64,000 nt of DNA from Bacillus sp. AFS088145. Lineage in GTDB: Bacteria; Bacillota; Bacilli; Bacillales; Bacillaceae_G. The notes beneath the pieces were generated by a model. The model searched no databases. It was given only the letters and a program-made list of their open reading frames with translations, and was not told the origin of the DNA. This document shows positions 28,270 to 40,326 of the stretch, in pieces (the first letter of the stretch is position 1; each line of letters opens with the position of its first letter). Both the position numbers and the translations under genes were made by a program. The DNA is taken from positions 163,953 to 227,952 of the forward strand of contig NZ_NUUX01000008.1 in NCBI RefSeq assembly GCF_002564465.1, in the 5' to 3' direction.

Positions 28270-31200
28270 ACTAATACGCCAGCCTTCATTTCTTTGTTTG
28301 GTAGTGCAGAAGTTGAGAATGTTAAGCTTTCAATTACTGATAATATTGCAGTTGCTGTATCTAGTGAAGTTAAGCAAACTACTCCGTTTTCAACTGATTC
28401 ACGACGAATTCTGAATCCATCACGAGCTGGTTTTTTACCTTTTGTTAACGTATTGATAACAAACTGTGCATCTCCACGCTTGATCATATCTAGCATATTG
28501 TCTTCATGCTCGTTAATTTTGTTTACCGCTTTTACAGGTACACCGTGGTTTTCTAAATGATTTTTAGTTCCTTCTGTACCGAATACTGTAAATCCAATTT
28601 CATGGAAGCGTTTTGCGATATTTACTACTTCTTCTTTATCTTTATCAGCTACTGTAATGATTACTGAACCGTGTGTTGGGATTTGCATTCCCGCAGCAAT
28701 TAGTGCTTTGTATAATGCTTTTTGAAGACTTACATCTTTACCCATTACTTCTCCAGTTGATTTCATTTCTGGGCCTAATGTTATATCTACTGAGCGTAGT
28801 TTAGCGAATGAGAACACTGGTGCTTTTACATATACTTCATTTTCTTCTGGATGGTAGCCTGTTGCATATCCGAATGAAGCTAATGTTTGACCTAAGATAA
28901 CTTTTGTTGCGATATTTGCCATTGGTACATTTGTAATTTTACTTAAGAATGGTACTGTACGGCTTGATCTTGGGTTTACTTCTAGTACGAATACTTCATC
29001 TTTATCTGTTACAACAAACTGGATGTTAAGTAATCCTTTGATATTTAAGCCTTTTGCAAGTTTAATTGTATAGTCGATTAATTTTTCCTTCGCAGCTGCT
29101 GATACATTTTGTGTAGGGTATACTGCGATTGAATCTCCTGAGTGAACTCCAGCACGTTCGATATGTTCCATAATACCAGGGATGTATACATCGATTCCGT
29201 CAGAGATTGCATCTACTTCAATTTCTTTACCAGTTAAGTAGCGGTCGACTAATACTGGATGTTCTGGATTGATTTTAACTGCATTTTGCATGTAGTGAAG
29301 AATTTCTTCACGGTGGTATACAATCTCCATTGCACGTCCACCAAGTACATATGATGGTCTTACTAATACCGGATAACCAATTTCATCAGCGATATTTGCT
29401 GCTTCTTCAGGTGTCATTGCAGTTTTACCTAGAGGTTGTGGTACTCCTAATTGTTGAAGTGCTTCTTCAAACTTGTCTCTGTCTTCAGCACGATCTAAAT
29501 CCTCTAGTGAAGTTCCAAGAATTTTCACACCACGTTCTACTAATTTGCCTGCTAGGTTGATTGCTGTTTGACCACCGAATTGAACAACTACTCCCATCGG
29601 TTTTTCTAAATCGATAATGTGCATTACGTCTTCGATTGTTAATGGCTCGAAATATAGTTTGTCTGAGATACTGAAATCAGTTGAAACTGTTTCTGGGTTG
29701 TTGTTTATAATGATCGCTTCGTATCCTGCCTCTTTAATTGCTCTTACACAGTGTACTGTTGCATAGTCAAACTCAATCCCTTGACCGATTCGAATTGGAC
29801 CAGATCCAAGTACTACTACACTCTTCTTATCCGTTACAATTGATTCATTTTCGATTTCATATGTTCCATAGAAGTATGGTGTTGAAGATTCAAATTCAGC
29901 TGCACATGTATCAACCATTTTATATACTGGAATGATTTGATTTTGTTTTCTAAATTCGTATATTTCTCTATTTGTTGCATTCCATTGTGATGCCATGTAA
30001 TCATCACTGAAGCCCATTTTCTTAGCTTTTAAAAGTACATCTAGTTCAAAATGGTTTTCTTTAATTTGTTTTTCCATTTTTATGATATTTTCAATTTTGT
30101 GTAGGAAGAAGAAATCAATTTTAGTAATATCGTGTATTTCTTCTAATGTCATACCTGTTCTCATTGCTTCAGCGACAATGTATAGTCTTTCATCGTCAGC
30201 TTTTGCCATGCGAGTAATCATTTCGTCTTTAGAAAGTTCTTTTACTGCGTTAAGCTCGATGTGACTAATTCCTAATTCTAGAGAGCGCACTGCTTTTAAT
30301 AATGACTCTTCAAGAGTTCTACCGATTGCCATTACTTCTCCAGTTGCTTTCATTTGAGTTCCTAACTGACGGTTTGCTGTTTCAAATTTATCAAATGGCC
30401 AGCGTGGAATTTTTGATACGATATAGTCTAATGCTGGCTCGAAGCAAGCATAAGTTTTCTTTGTAACTGGGTTAATCATTTCATCCAATGTTAAGCCTAC
30501 TGCGATTTTTGCCGCTAATTTTGCAATCGGATAGCCTGTTGCTTTTGAAGCAAGCGCACTTGAACGTGATACACGTGGATTTACTTCGATTACATAGTAT
30601 TGGAAGCTATCTGGATCTAGTGCAAGCTGTACGTTACATCCACCTTCAATTCCTAAAGCACGGATGATTTTTAATGATACATTTCGTAGCATTTGATATT
30701 CGCGATCGCTTAACGTTTGAGAAGGAGCGATTACGATTGAATCTCCTGTATGAACACCAACTGGATCGATGTTTTCCATGTTACATACTACAATCGCATG
30801 GTCATTTGCATCACGCATTACTTCATACTCGATTTCTTTAAAACCAGCAATACTTTTCTCTAATAGACATTGTGTTACTGGGCTATTTTTTAATCCGCTT
30901 GCTACGATTTCTTTTAAATCTTCTTCATTATTACAAATTCCTCCGCCTGTTCCTCCAAGAGTAAAGGCAGGTCTTACGATAACTGGGTAGCCAATTTCTT
31001 CTACGAAGTCGTATGCTTCTTCTAAAGTATGAATGATTTCACTTTCTGGTACTGGCTCGCTTAAGTCGTTCATTAATGTTCTGAATAGGTCGCGATCTTC
31101 TGCACGGTTAATCGCTTCTAAAGTTGTTCCTAAAATTTTTACTCCACACTCTTTTAATACACCAGAGTTATCTAATGCTACCGCTAGGTTAAGTCCTGTT

Positions 31201-31478
31201 TGACCTCCTAGTGTTGGTAGAAGTGCATCTGGGCGTTCTTTACGAATGATGCGACTAACGAAATCTACTGTTAGTGGTTCGATGTATACTTTATCTGCTG
31301 TTTGTACATCCGTCATAATTGTTGCAGGGTTTGAGTTTACAAGAATTACTTTGTATCCTTCTTCTTTCAATGCCTGACAAGCCTGTGTTCCAGCATAGTC
31401 AAATTCTGCTGCTTGACCGATTACGATTGGTCCTGATCCGATTACTAAGATTGTTTTAATGTCTACGCGTTTTGGCAT
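28266..31478 (-). CDS. pyrAB: Carbamoyl-phosphate synthase large subunit, pyrimidine-specific
   Basis: Makes carbamoyl phosphate from bicarbonate, ammonia (delivered by PyrAA) and two ATP. The 1070 residues hold two homologous ATP-grasp halves, each beginning with a GSGPI(V/R)IGQ block (residues 13-21 and about 560-568), with EVNPR(V/S)SRS(S/T) signatures in both. A C-terminal MGS-like regulatory domain follows (about 930-1070). Length matches the pyrimidine-type enzyme. It overlaps pyrAA by 16 bases and pyrK by 4. Confidence 0.97.
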
Positions 31479-32559
31479 TGTAAGTTCCCCTCTCGTTTCT
31501 GTGCTTCCATCATGCTCATAAATTCGTCAAATAAATAGTTTGCATCTTCTGGTCCAGGTGAAGCTTCTGGGTGATATTGTACTGTGAATGCTGGGTATGT
31601 CTTATGTTTAAGTCCTTCTACAGTTCCATCATTTAGTGCAACATGTGTTACTTCTAATTCAGTACCTTCAATCGAATCCATTTCTACTGCATATCCATGG
31701 TTTTGTGAAGTGATTGCTACTTTTCCTGTTTCTAAGTGTTTAACTGGATGATTCGCACCACGGTGACCGAATTTTAGTTTTGAAGTATTTCCACCATTTG
31801 CTAGAGCAAATAATTGGTGTCCTAAACAAATTCCGAATAATGGTACTTTGCCTACTACTTCTTTAATCATTTCGATTGCTACTTGAACATCCTTTGGATC
31901 TCCAGGTCCATTACTTAACATAATTCCATCTGGAGCAAGTAAGAAAATTTCTTTTGCTGAAATATTATATGGTACGACTGTAACGTCACATTTACGGTTT
32001 GTTAATTCTCTTAAGATACCGTGCTTCATTCCGAAATCTACTAATACTACTCGGTGTCCTCTCCCTGGACTTCTATAAGGTTTTTGTGTTGAAACTCGTT
32101 CAACATGGTTTGTGAATAGTGGTGTATTTGTTAGTTCTGCAACTACTTCATCAACATTTGCTTCCATGCTGCAGAATTTACCTTTCATCGTCCCAACTTC
32201 ACGAAGCTTTTTCACTAACATACGTGTATCGATTCCTGCTAAACCTGGAATTCCTTTATCTTTGCAATATTGATCCAAGCTCATTTTGTTTCGGAAATTT
32301 GATGGATGCTCAGCATATTCTTTTACAATTAATCCATGTACTGCTGGTACGATGCTTTCAAAATCCTCTAAGTTGATACCATAGTTCCCTACTAATGGGA
32401 AAGTGAATGTTACGATTTGTCCACAGTAAGATGGGTCAGTTAATACCTCTTGATATCCTGTCATACCTGTTGTAAATACGATTTCTCCTGTTGTTTCAAC
32501 TTCGCTACCAAATCCTTCTCCTACAAAAACTGTTCCGTCCTCTAATATTAATTGACGCA

Positions 32560-32563
<4 letters not shown>
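31463..32563 (-). CDS. pyrAA: Carbamoyl-phosphate synthase small subunit, glutaminase
   Basis: Class I glutamine amidotransferase that releases ammonia for the large subunit. The 366 residues have the N-terminal small-subunit domain ([18 protein letters not shown]) and the glutaminase domain with nucleophile Cys246 in GICLGHQ, and a catalytic His-x-Glu in YHPEASPGP near 333-335. The first of two adjacent Met codons is used; it overlaps the pyrC stop by four bases. Confidence 0.97.
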
Positions 32564-34744
<2,181 letters not shown>

Positions 34745-34820
34745 TCATCCTCCTAAATGAATTTCATCTGTTTTATTTTTGGAGTCTCATCAATGTAAGA
34801 ATGCCCCATTTAAATTTCAA

Positions 34821-36122
34821 TTATGAAGCTAAGCTCTCGTCCTTATTTTCAGTTGTACGATCGCCACCAATGTTTTCTGGTAGGACTAAATTTAGTACAA
34901 CTCCGATTAAAGCTGATAAAGCCATTCCTTCTAATGCGAATTGTTTACCAATGTGTACTGCTGCTCCACCAATTCCTAGTACTAGAATGACTGAAGCGAT
35001 AACCAAGTTACGTTGTTTAGCAAAATCAGTCTTGTTTTCTACTAGTACTCGTAATCCGCTTGAAGCGATGATTCCGAATAGTAGGATTGAGATACCACCC
35101 ATTACAGGTGTCGGGATTGAGCTAATCACCGCTGAAATTTTTCCGATGAATCCGAATGATATAGCCAAAATTGCAGCACCTATGAATACGTATACGCTAT
35201 AAGCTCTTGTGATTGCTAGAACACCGATGTTTTCACCGTATGTTGTTGTTGTAGGTCCACCAATTAAGCCTGCTATCATTGTTGAAACTGCATCTCCGAA
35301 TAATGACTTATCTAATCCAGGATCTTTTATTAAATCTTTCTCTACGACACTTCCTAGTACAACTTGGTGTCCGATATGTTCTGAGATTGTCACGATTGCT
35401 ACAGGTACAAAGATGATTAGCAATTGGAATGTGACATGTGGTGTGTAGTGAACAAATGGGACTGAGAAATCAGGTGGTGCTATCCAATCTATTTTTTTAA
35501 TTTCTGTAAAATTTACTACTCCAAAGAAGATTGACGTAATATATCCACCGATAATTCCTACTAAGATTGGTATGACTGATAAGAAACCTCTTGTAAATAA
35601 TGCTGTTATGATTGTGATTGCTAGTGTAATTAATGCGATTGCGATTGATGTGGAACTGTATTTGCCGTCTGGTCCATTCATTGCCATTCCAACCGCTACA
35701 GTTGATAAGCTTAATCCGATTACGATAATTACCGGCCCAACTACGATTGGTGGTAATACCCTGAATAACCATTTCACGCCTACTTTGTTAATGATTAGTG
35801 CGATTACCGCATAAATAATTCCTGTGATGAAAACTCCAACGAACGCTGCACCAGGTTCTAAATTTGTTTTCGCGTAGATCATCGGAGCGATGAAGGCGAA
35901 TGATGATCCAAGGTAAGATGGTACTTTACCTCTAGTGATTAGTATGAACACGATGGTTCCAATCCCACTTGAAATTAATGCGATCGAAGGGTTTATACCG
36001 ATTAAGATTGGAGCTAATACTGTCGATCCAAACATTGCGAATAAGTGTTGTAAACTTAGGAAAATCCATTGACCTATATTCGGTTTTTCATTTATCTCTA
36101 GGACAGGTTTTTGTTTTATCAT
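34821..36122 (-). CDS. pyrP: Uracil permease
   Basis: Uracil/proton symporter of the NCS2 (nucleobase-ascorbate) family with about 14 membrane segments. Key blocks are QHLFAMFGST near the N-terminus (the family QH motif), SEHIGHQV in TM8 with the substrate-site Glu, and GGPTTTTYGENIG in TM10. I start at ATG 36122 (433 residues) because GGAGGAAACAAC precedes it; the longer upstream frame runs through the attenuator hairpin and is not coding. It lies between pyrR and pyrB as in B. subtilis and allows the operon to serve both uptake and synthesis. Confidence 0.96.
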   Translation of the reverse strand: MIKQKPVLEINEKPNIGQWIFLSLQHLFAMFGSTVLAPILIGINPSIALISSGIGTIVFILITRGKVPSYLGSSFAFIAPMIYAKTNLEPGAAFVGVFITGIIYAVIALIINKVGVKWLFRVLPPIVVGPVIIVIGLSLSTVAVGMAMNGPDGKYSSTSIAIALITLAITIITALFTRGFLSVIPILVGIIGGYITSIFFGVVNFTEIKKIDWIAPPDFSVPFVHYTPHVTFQLLIIFVPVAIVTISEHIGHQVVLGSVVEKDLIKDPGLDKSLFGDAVSTMIAGLIGGPTTTTYGENIGVLAITRAYSVYVFIGAAILAISFGFIGKISAVISSIPTPVMGGISILLFGIIASSGLRVLVENKTDFAKQRNLVIASVILVLGIGGAAVHIGKQFALEGMALSALIGVVLNLVLPENIGGDRTTENKDESLAS

Positions 36123-36142
36123 GTTGTTTCCTCCAATTTTCC

Positions 36143-36257
36143 CAATAAAAAAACTCTTTGTGATTGTACACAAAGAGTCCAAGTGCGTTGCTTCAAATAA
36201 GGCAGCAACTAACTAGACCCTTTGTTAGCCTCTCTGGACCAAATTTAAAAGGGACTT
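36143..36257 (-). promoter_or_regulatory. PyrR-regulated attenuator between pyrR and pyrP
   Basis: The pyrR-pyrP gap reads on the minus strand TCCAGAGAGGCT (36238-36227), an exact match to the loop core bound by PyrR-UMP (consensus ARUCCNGNGAGGYU). It is followed by an antiterminator-competent stretch and then the terminator ACTCTTTGTGtacaatCACAAAGAGTTTTTTT (36179-36145). With UMP, PyrR binding stabilises the anti-antiterminator, so the terminator forms; that mechanism is known from B. subtilis. Confidence 0.92.
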
Positions 36258-36800
<543 letters not shown>

Positions 36801-36832
36801 TTACCTTACCTCCTACTTTTATCGTGTAGAAG

Positions 36833-36927
36833 CAAAAAACCCTCTTGCCCGATGGACAAGAGGGTAGCTCAAAAGGATACAATTATCCCTTTTCATTTTT
36901 CCGCTTCCTTCTCAACCTCACGGGGTT
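36833..36927 (-). promoter_or_regulatory. PyrR-regulated attenuator in the pyrR leader
   Basis: The minus strand reads AACCCCGTGAGGTT (36927-36914), fitting the PyrR binding-loop consensus with one deviation, then about 50 bases on the terminator ACCCTCTTGtccatcggGCAAGAGGGTTTTTT (36866-36833). This matches the first of the pyr attenuators in B. subtilis. Confidence 0.88.
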
Positions 36928-36954
36928 GTGTTAAAGGTTCATTCAACTGTCCTC

Positions 36955-36983
36955 ATTATGACCTATGTTACAATCATTGTCAA
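36955..36983 (-). promoter_or_regulatory. Sigma-A promoter of the pyr operon
   Basis: On the minus strand TTGACA (36983-36978), 17 bases, CATAAT (36960-36955): a perfect -35, five of six at -10 and ideal spacing. It overlaps the end of the rluD region, so the pyr operon starts here, about 155 bases before the pyrR start codon, leaving room for the leader RNA. Confidence 0.85.
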
Positions 36984-36986
36984 CAG

Positions 36987-37895
36987 TTATCTGCGTAATT
37001 GTTCAATAATATTTTCTAGTACTTCTGGTACAGGTGCTGAAAACTCTATATACTCATTTGTTCTTGGATGATTAAATCCTAATACAGCTGCATGTAGTGC
37101 TTGACCATCTATATCTAATGTTTTACGTGGTCCATACTTAGGATCACCAGCTAACGGGTATCCTATGTATTTCATATGAACACGAATTTGGTGAGTACGG
37201 CCTGTTTCAAGCTGACATTCAACTAAAGTAAACTCATCAAAACGGTCTAATACTCTAAAATGAGTAACTGCTTCTTTACTATTTTCTTCAGTAACCGTCA
37301 TACTTTGACGATCACTTTTATCACGTCCGATTGGCGCATCAATTGTGCCTTCCTCATGCGGAATTACCCCATGTACAATTGCAATATACTTACGTACAGT
37401 GGTTTTTAGACGTAATTGCTCTGCAAGCTTCTCATGAGCTACATCATTTTTTGCAACCATTAATAAACCTGAAGTATCCTTATCGATTCGATGTACAATA
37501 CCAGGTCTTAATACACCATTAATGCCAGATAAATCTTTACAATGATACATTAAAGCGTTCACTAAAGTACCCGTTTCATGACCTAATGCAGGGTGAACTA
37601 CCATTCCACGTGGTTTATTTACGACAATAACATCTGCATCCTCATAATAAACATCCAGTGGAATATTCTCAGGCTTAACTTCTAATGGCTTTGGATCAGG
37701 TACTGAAACTGATATTTCATCGCCCTGTTTTACTTTATAATTACGTTTAATTTTTTCACCGTTCACTAATACAAAATCTTCTTTTAACCATGTTTGTACT
37801 TGAGACCTTGACCACTCATCATTTTGAGTTGCAATAAACGTATCGATTCTTTCTAAATGTTGATCCTCTTGAACTGTAAAAGCAAAAACTGTCAT
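36987..37895 (-). CDS. rluD: RluD-family 23S rRNA pseudouridine synthase (YlyB)
   Basis: Isomerises uridines in helix 69-type regions of 23S rRNA. The 302 residues have an N-terminal S4 RNA-binding domain (about 14-75), then the RluA-type catalytic domain with HRIDKDTSG (catalytic Asp138). The downstream [12 protein letters not shown] block is also complete. The ATG overlaps the lspA stop by four bases (ATGA). B. subtilis YlyB has the same place next to pyrR. The exact target uridine cannot be told from sequence. Confidence 0.95.
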   Translation of the reverse strand: MTVFAFTVQEDQHLERIDTFIATQNDEWSRSQVQTWLKEDFVLVNGEKIKRNYKVKQGDEISVSVPDPKPLEVKPENIPLDVYYEDADVIVVNKPRGMVVHPALGHETGTLVNALMYHCKDLSGINGVLRPGIVHRIDKDTSGLLMVAKNDVAHEKLAEQLRLKTTVRKYIAIVHGVIPHEEGTIDAPIGRDKSDRQSMTVTEENSKEAVTHFRVLDRFDEFTLVECQLETGRTHQIRVHMKYIGYPLAGDPKYGPRKTLDIDGQALHAAVLGFNHPRTNEYIEFSAPVPEVLENIIEQLRR

Positions 37896-38350
37896 TTCTT
37901 AACTCCTCTTTTATCTTCCAATAAAGTAATAATAAATAATAAAATAACGCCTACACAAAGTGCTGAATCTGCGATATTAAACACAGGGAAATCATAATTA
38001 AAAATATAAACATGAATAAAATCAACTACTTCTTTACGGAAGAATCGATCAATAAAATTACCTATTGCACCACCTAAAACCAATCCTAAGGATAAACCAA
38101 GGAAGCGATCTCCTTTTGCGTGCTTTTGAATGAAGTAAATCACAGCTACTACAAAGACTAATGTAATTAAATAAAAGAAGCCCATTTTGCCTTGAAGCAT
38201 TCCCCAAGCCGCTCCTTGATTGCGATGTGATGTTATGTAAAAAATATTTTTAATAATTTCAATATTTTCTCCTAAATACATCTTTTTTAATACTGCAAGT
38301 TTTGTCAGTTGATCAATTAAAATGACAATTACCGCAATAATATATGCCAT
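37892..38350 (-). CDS. lspA: Prolipoprotein signal peptidase II
   Basis: Membrane aspartyl protease that cleaves prolipoproteins before the lipid-modified cysteine. The 152 residues form four membrane helices with the catalytic aspartates Asp101 in GNFIDR and Asp128 in FNIADSA; the N-terminal Asp in IDQLTK is also conserved. Length is typical. It is coupled to rluD by a 4-base overlap. Confidence 0.97.
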   Translation of the reverse strand: MAYIIAVIVILIDQLTKLAVLKKMYLGENIEIIKNIFYITSHRNQGAAWGMLQGKMGFFYLITLVFVVAVIYFIQKHAKGDRFLGLSLGLVLGGAIGNFIDRFFRKEVVDFIHVYIFNYDFPVFNIADSALCVGVILLFIITLLEDKRGVKK

Positions 38351-38421
38351 ATTTATCCCCTACCTTATTAGATATCTCATCAAATTTTAGCATAGGGGAA
38401 ACGTTTATACAATGAATAGTA

Positions 38422-38745
38422 TTAGTAATGATTTCTTACAAAACTAAAATCCTCTAACGTTCGACCTGTTGGAAGCACTTTTAATTTTTCAATTGGAATA
38501 GCTTGCCCTGTTACTTCACAATAACCAAATATTCCATGGTCAATTTTTTGCAAGGCAATCTCAATATCATATAAATCATTTTGCATGTCTTCAACGAGAA
38601 TCTGATGTTTATTTGTATCCTCAAAAATTGAATGATGCTGCTCAATATCAGAAGAACTTATTGGTTCAGAAAATAAACGATGTAGCAATTCATTTTTAAT
38701 TAGTTCGAGCTCTTGTTTAATATAGAAAATTTCATTGCTCCTCAT
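38422..38745 (-). CDS. ylyA: DksA/TraR-like protein YlyA with degenerate zinc finger
   Basis: Member of the Gram-positive DksA/TraR family. B. subtilis YlyA, at the same place between ileS and lspA, is reported to bind RNA polymerase and affect sigma-G-dependent transcription. The 107 residues form a coiled-coil N-terminal half (about 5-70), then GYCEVTGQAIPIEKLKVLPT. Only one cysteine of the C4 zinc site remains (Cys76), as in several YlyA-like relatives, so zinc binding is unlikely. The DxxDxA tip of true DksA is not evident. Identity rests on synteny plus the GYCE...IPxEKL block. Confidence 0.75.
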   Translation of the reverse strand: MRSNEIFYIKQELELIKNELLHRLFSEPISSSDIEQHHSIFEDTNKHQILVEDMQNDLYDIEIALQKIDHGIFGYCEVTGQAIPIEKLKVLPTGRTLEDFSFVRNHY

Positions 38746-38937
38746 CTTTCTTCACTCCCAATTTTTTTATGTAACAATACTTTTCCCTCAAACTGAAGTC
38801 GATAATAGGTGAAACTTTTTCCTTTAAAGGAAATGGCTAAAGATATTTCCATTCATAATTGTGGTGTATTCGTATTTATTGCTCTCAAGGAAAGATTCTT
38901 TTTATAAAAAAGAATATAAATCATAGCTTAAATCTCA

Positions 38938-38973
38938 CAAAAAAAGAAAACCCGCGTAGGCTACGGGTTTTCC
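38938..38973 (-). terminator. Intrinsic terminator of the CAP-domain gene
   Basis: On the minus strand GAAAACCCGtagcctacgCGGGTTTTC followed by TTTTTTT. Confidence 0.85.
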
Positions 38974-39002
38974 AAAAATTCCAATAACATTTTGTAGTAT
39001 TA

Positions 39003-39683
39003 TTAGTCTGTAAATTGTTGCGTCCAATAAGTTCCCACTTTACCTACTCCAAGTTGTTTAAAGTTAGGGCTCATAATGTTCGCTCTATGACCCGGTGAAT
39101 TCACCCAATCAGTCATTACTTCATTTGCAGTTATTTGACCATGTGCGATGTTTTCACCTTTGTATCCACCATTAAAGCTTAAAGTTGAATGATACATATT
39201 GTTCGCATTACTCATTGTTTGTGACCAAGCTTGAGCTGTTCCGTTTAAATAGCTAGATAATGTTAATGGCTTTAATCCGCTTTTACCACGCTCAACATTT
39301 ACTAAGTCTAAAATTTGTTGTTGAATCGAGGCATTTGAGCTAGCTGGTGTAGTCGGATTTGATGGTGTTGTTGGATTTGATGGTGTTGTTGTTGGTTTAG
39401 TTGGCGGAACATATTTTACGTATTTTTTCAGAATATATCTTGTCTTACCTTTATAGCTAACCTTTACATAAAAACTATTGTAACCTGAGTAGTTAATTTT
39501 TTGATTTTTAGCTAGATATCCAACAGTTTTAGCGCTATTGCTTGCTCTGTCTTTTACAGCTACTTTAGTAGCAGTTACCGCACCTGAAGTTGCTCCAGCA
39601 TATGATCCTAATCCTAAAACCATTGGTGCTGCGATCGCAATTCCTAAAACTGTTTGAGTTACTTTTTTGATGTTTTTATTCAA
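39003..39683 (-). CDS. Secreted CAP/SCP-domain protein (YkwD-like) with N-terminal SH3-like region
   Basis: Exported protein of the bacterial CAP superfamily; function not established (spore-coat, cell-wall or lytic roles are suggested for relatives). With the TTG start at 39683 (GGGGGAATACAAT upstream) there are 226 residues. A signal peptide (about 1-31, AAPMVLGLGSYAGA) comes first, then a bacterial SH3-like segment (about 36-88, VKDRASNSAKTVGYLAKNQK), a Thr/Pro/Ser linker with TPSNPTTPSNPTTP repeats, and the CAP domain. The CAP domain shows the His-Glu-Glu-His type residues in MYHSTL, GENIAHG, DWVNSPGHRANI and the ending LGVGKVGTYWTQQF. Monocistronic with its own terminator; it shares an upstream motif with the next gene. 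Confidence 0.88.
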   Translation of the reverse strand: MNKNIKKVTQTVLGIAIAAPMVLGLGSYAGATSGAVTATKVAVKDRASNSAKTVGYLAKNQKINYSGYNSFYVKVSYKGKTRYILKKYVKYVPPTKPTTTPSNPTTPSNPTTPASSNASIQQQILDLVNVERGKSGLKPLTLSSYLNGTAQAWSQTMSNANNMYHSTLSFNGGYKGENIAHGQITANEVMTDWVNSPGHRANIMSPNFKQLGVGKVGTYWTQQFTD

Positions 39684-39739
39684 ATTGTATTCCCCCAATG
39701 TTTGTTTTTAGTTGTTGTTATCGCTTACAAGAACAATCT

Positions 39740-39754
39740 TACACCAACACATAC
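39740..39754 (-). promoter_or_regulatory. Motif GTATGTgTTGGTGTA upstream of the CAP gene
   Basis: A 15-bp block (minus-strand GTATGTGTTGGTGTA) about 57 bases before the CAP start, inside a TATG-rich stretch. It matches the block at 40214-40228 in 14 of 15 positions. It could be a shared operator or a -35 region (TTGGTG). Confidence 0.4.
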
Positions 39755-39773
39755 ATACATACAACCCAAAAAT

Positions 39774-39805
39774 AAAAAAAGGAAGATTTTACTAACGATC
39801 ATCCT
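39774..39805 (-). terminator. Terminator at the end of the HTH-protein gene
   Basis: On the minus strand GGATGATcgttagtaaaATCTTCC (one mismatch) followed by TTTTTTT; the left arm lies in the last codons. Confidence 0.65.
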
Positions 39806-40164
39806 TTTTCATCTTCGAATTCTTTTCTATATTCTTCTTTTAGTATCTCTCTTACATCATCTCTTTTTATAAACTCTTTTACAAATTCCCTAATTCCTTG
39901 TTTTTTCATTTCCTCAAGTATTTCATTCCTAATTCCTTCAATATGAACAGACTGATCGATTTCTTTTTTTAGGATTCCTTTAATATCTGGTTCCTTTATT
40001 CCTAAAAGATAATATGAGCGCTTGATACTTTGTTGGATACTTGAACGGCTTTTCTTTTCTAAGTCAGCTATTTCTTGGTAACTGTATCCCTTTTCCCTTA
40101 AATCCACTCTCTTCTTCATTAAATCAGTTAATTTATCCCAATTTGGATTATTTTCATAATTCAT
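39799..40164 (-). CDS. Small HTH-containing protein of unknown function
   Basis: 121 residues, highly charged. An N-terminal helix-turn-helix of the sigma-factor/Trp-repressor kind spans about 20-48 (LREKGYSYQEIADLEKKSRS followed by SIQQSIKR). The C-terminal two thirds is helical and rich in Lys/Glu (IRNEILEEMKKQGIREFVKE), possibly a dimerising coiled coil. ATG 40164 follows AAGGAG at 11 bases. It lies between ileS and the CAP gene and shares with the latter a 15-bp upstream motif, so it could be an autoregulating transcription factor that also controls the CAP gene. I do not recognise a named family. Confidence 0.65.
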   Translation of the reverse strand: MNYENNPNWDKLTDLMKKRVDLREKGYSYQEIADLEKKSRSSIQQSIKRSYYLLGIKEPDIKGILKKEIDQSVHIEGIRNEILEEMKKQGIREFVKEFIKRDDVREILKEEYRKEFEDEKG

Positions 40165-40213
40165 TACTTAAGAAACTCCTTATATCTTATTTTTAGTACT
40201 GTTATACATAACA

Positions 40214-40228
40214 TACACCAATACATAC
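40214..40228 (-). promoter_or_regulatory. Motif GTATGTaTTGGTGTA upstream of the HTH gene
   Basis: Second copy of the block at 39740-39754 (14 of 15 identical), about 50 bases before the HTH gene start and flanked by further TATGT units. Candidate operator or promoter element. Confidence 0.4.
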
Positions 40229-40269
40229 TTTTTTACAATTTTTGAAAAATATTAAAACAAATCTAAAAT

Positions 40270-40303
40270 TAAAGAGTGGAAAGTTTAACTTTCCACTCTT
40301 TTA
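40270..40303 (-). terminator. Intrinsic terminator of ileS
   Basis: AAAGAGTGGAAAGtttaaCTTTCCACTCTTT: a 13-bp perfect stem with T-runs on both sides, usable in either direction. Confidence 0.85.
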
Positions 40304-40326
40304 TTCAGTGTTTAACCACTTATTGA

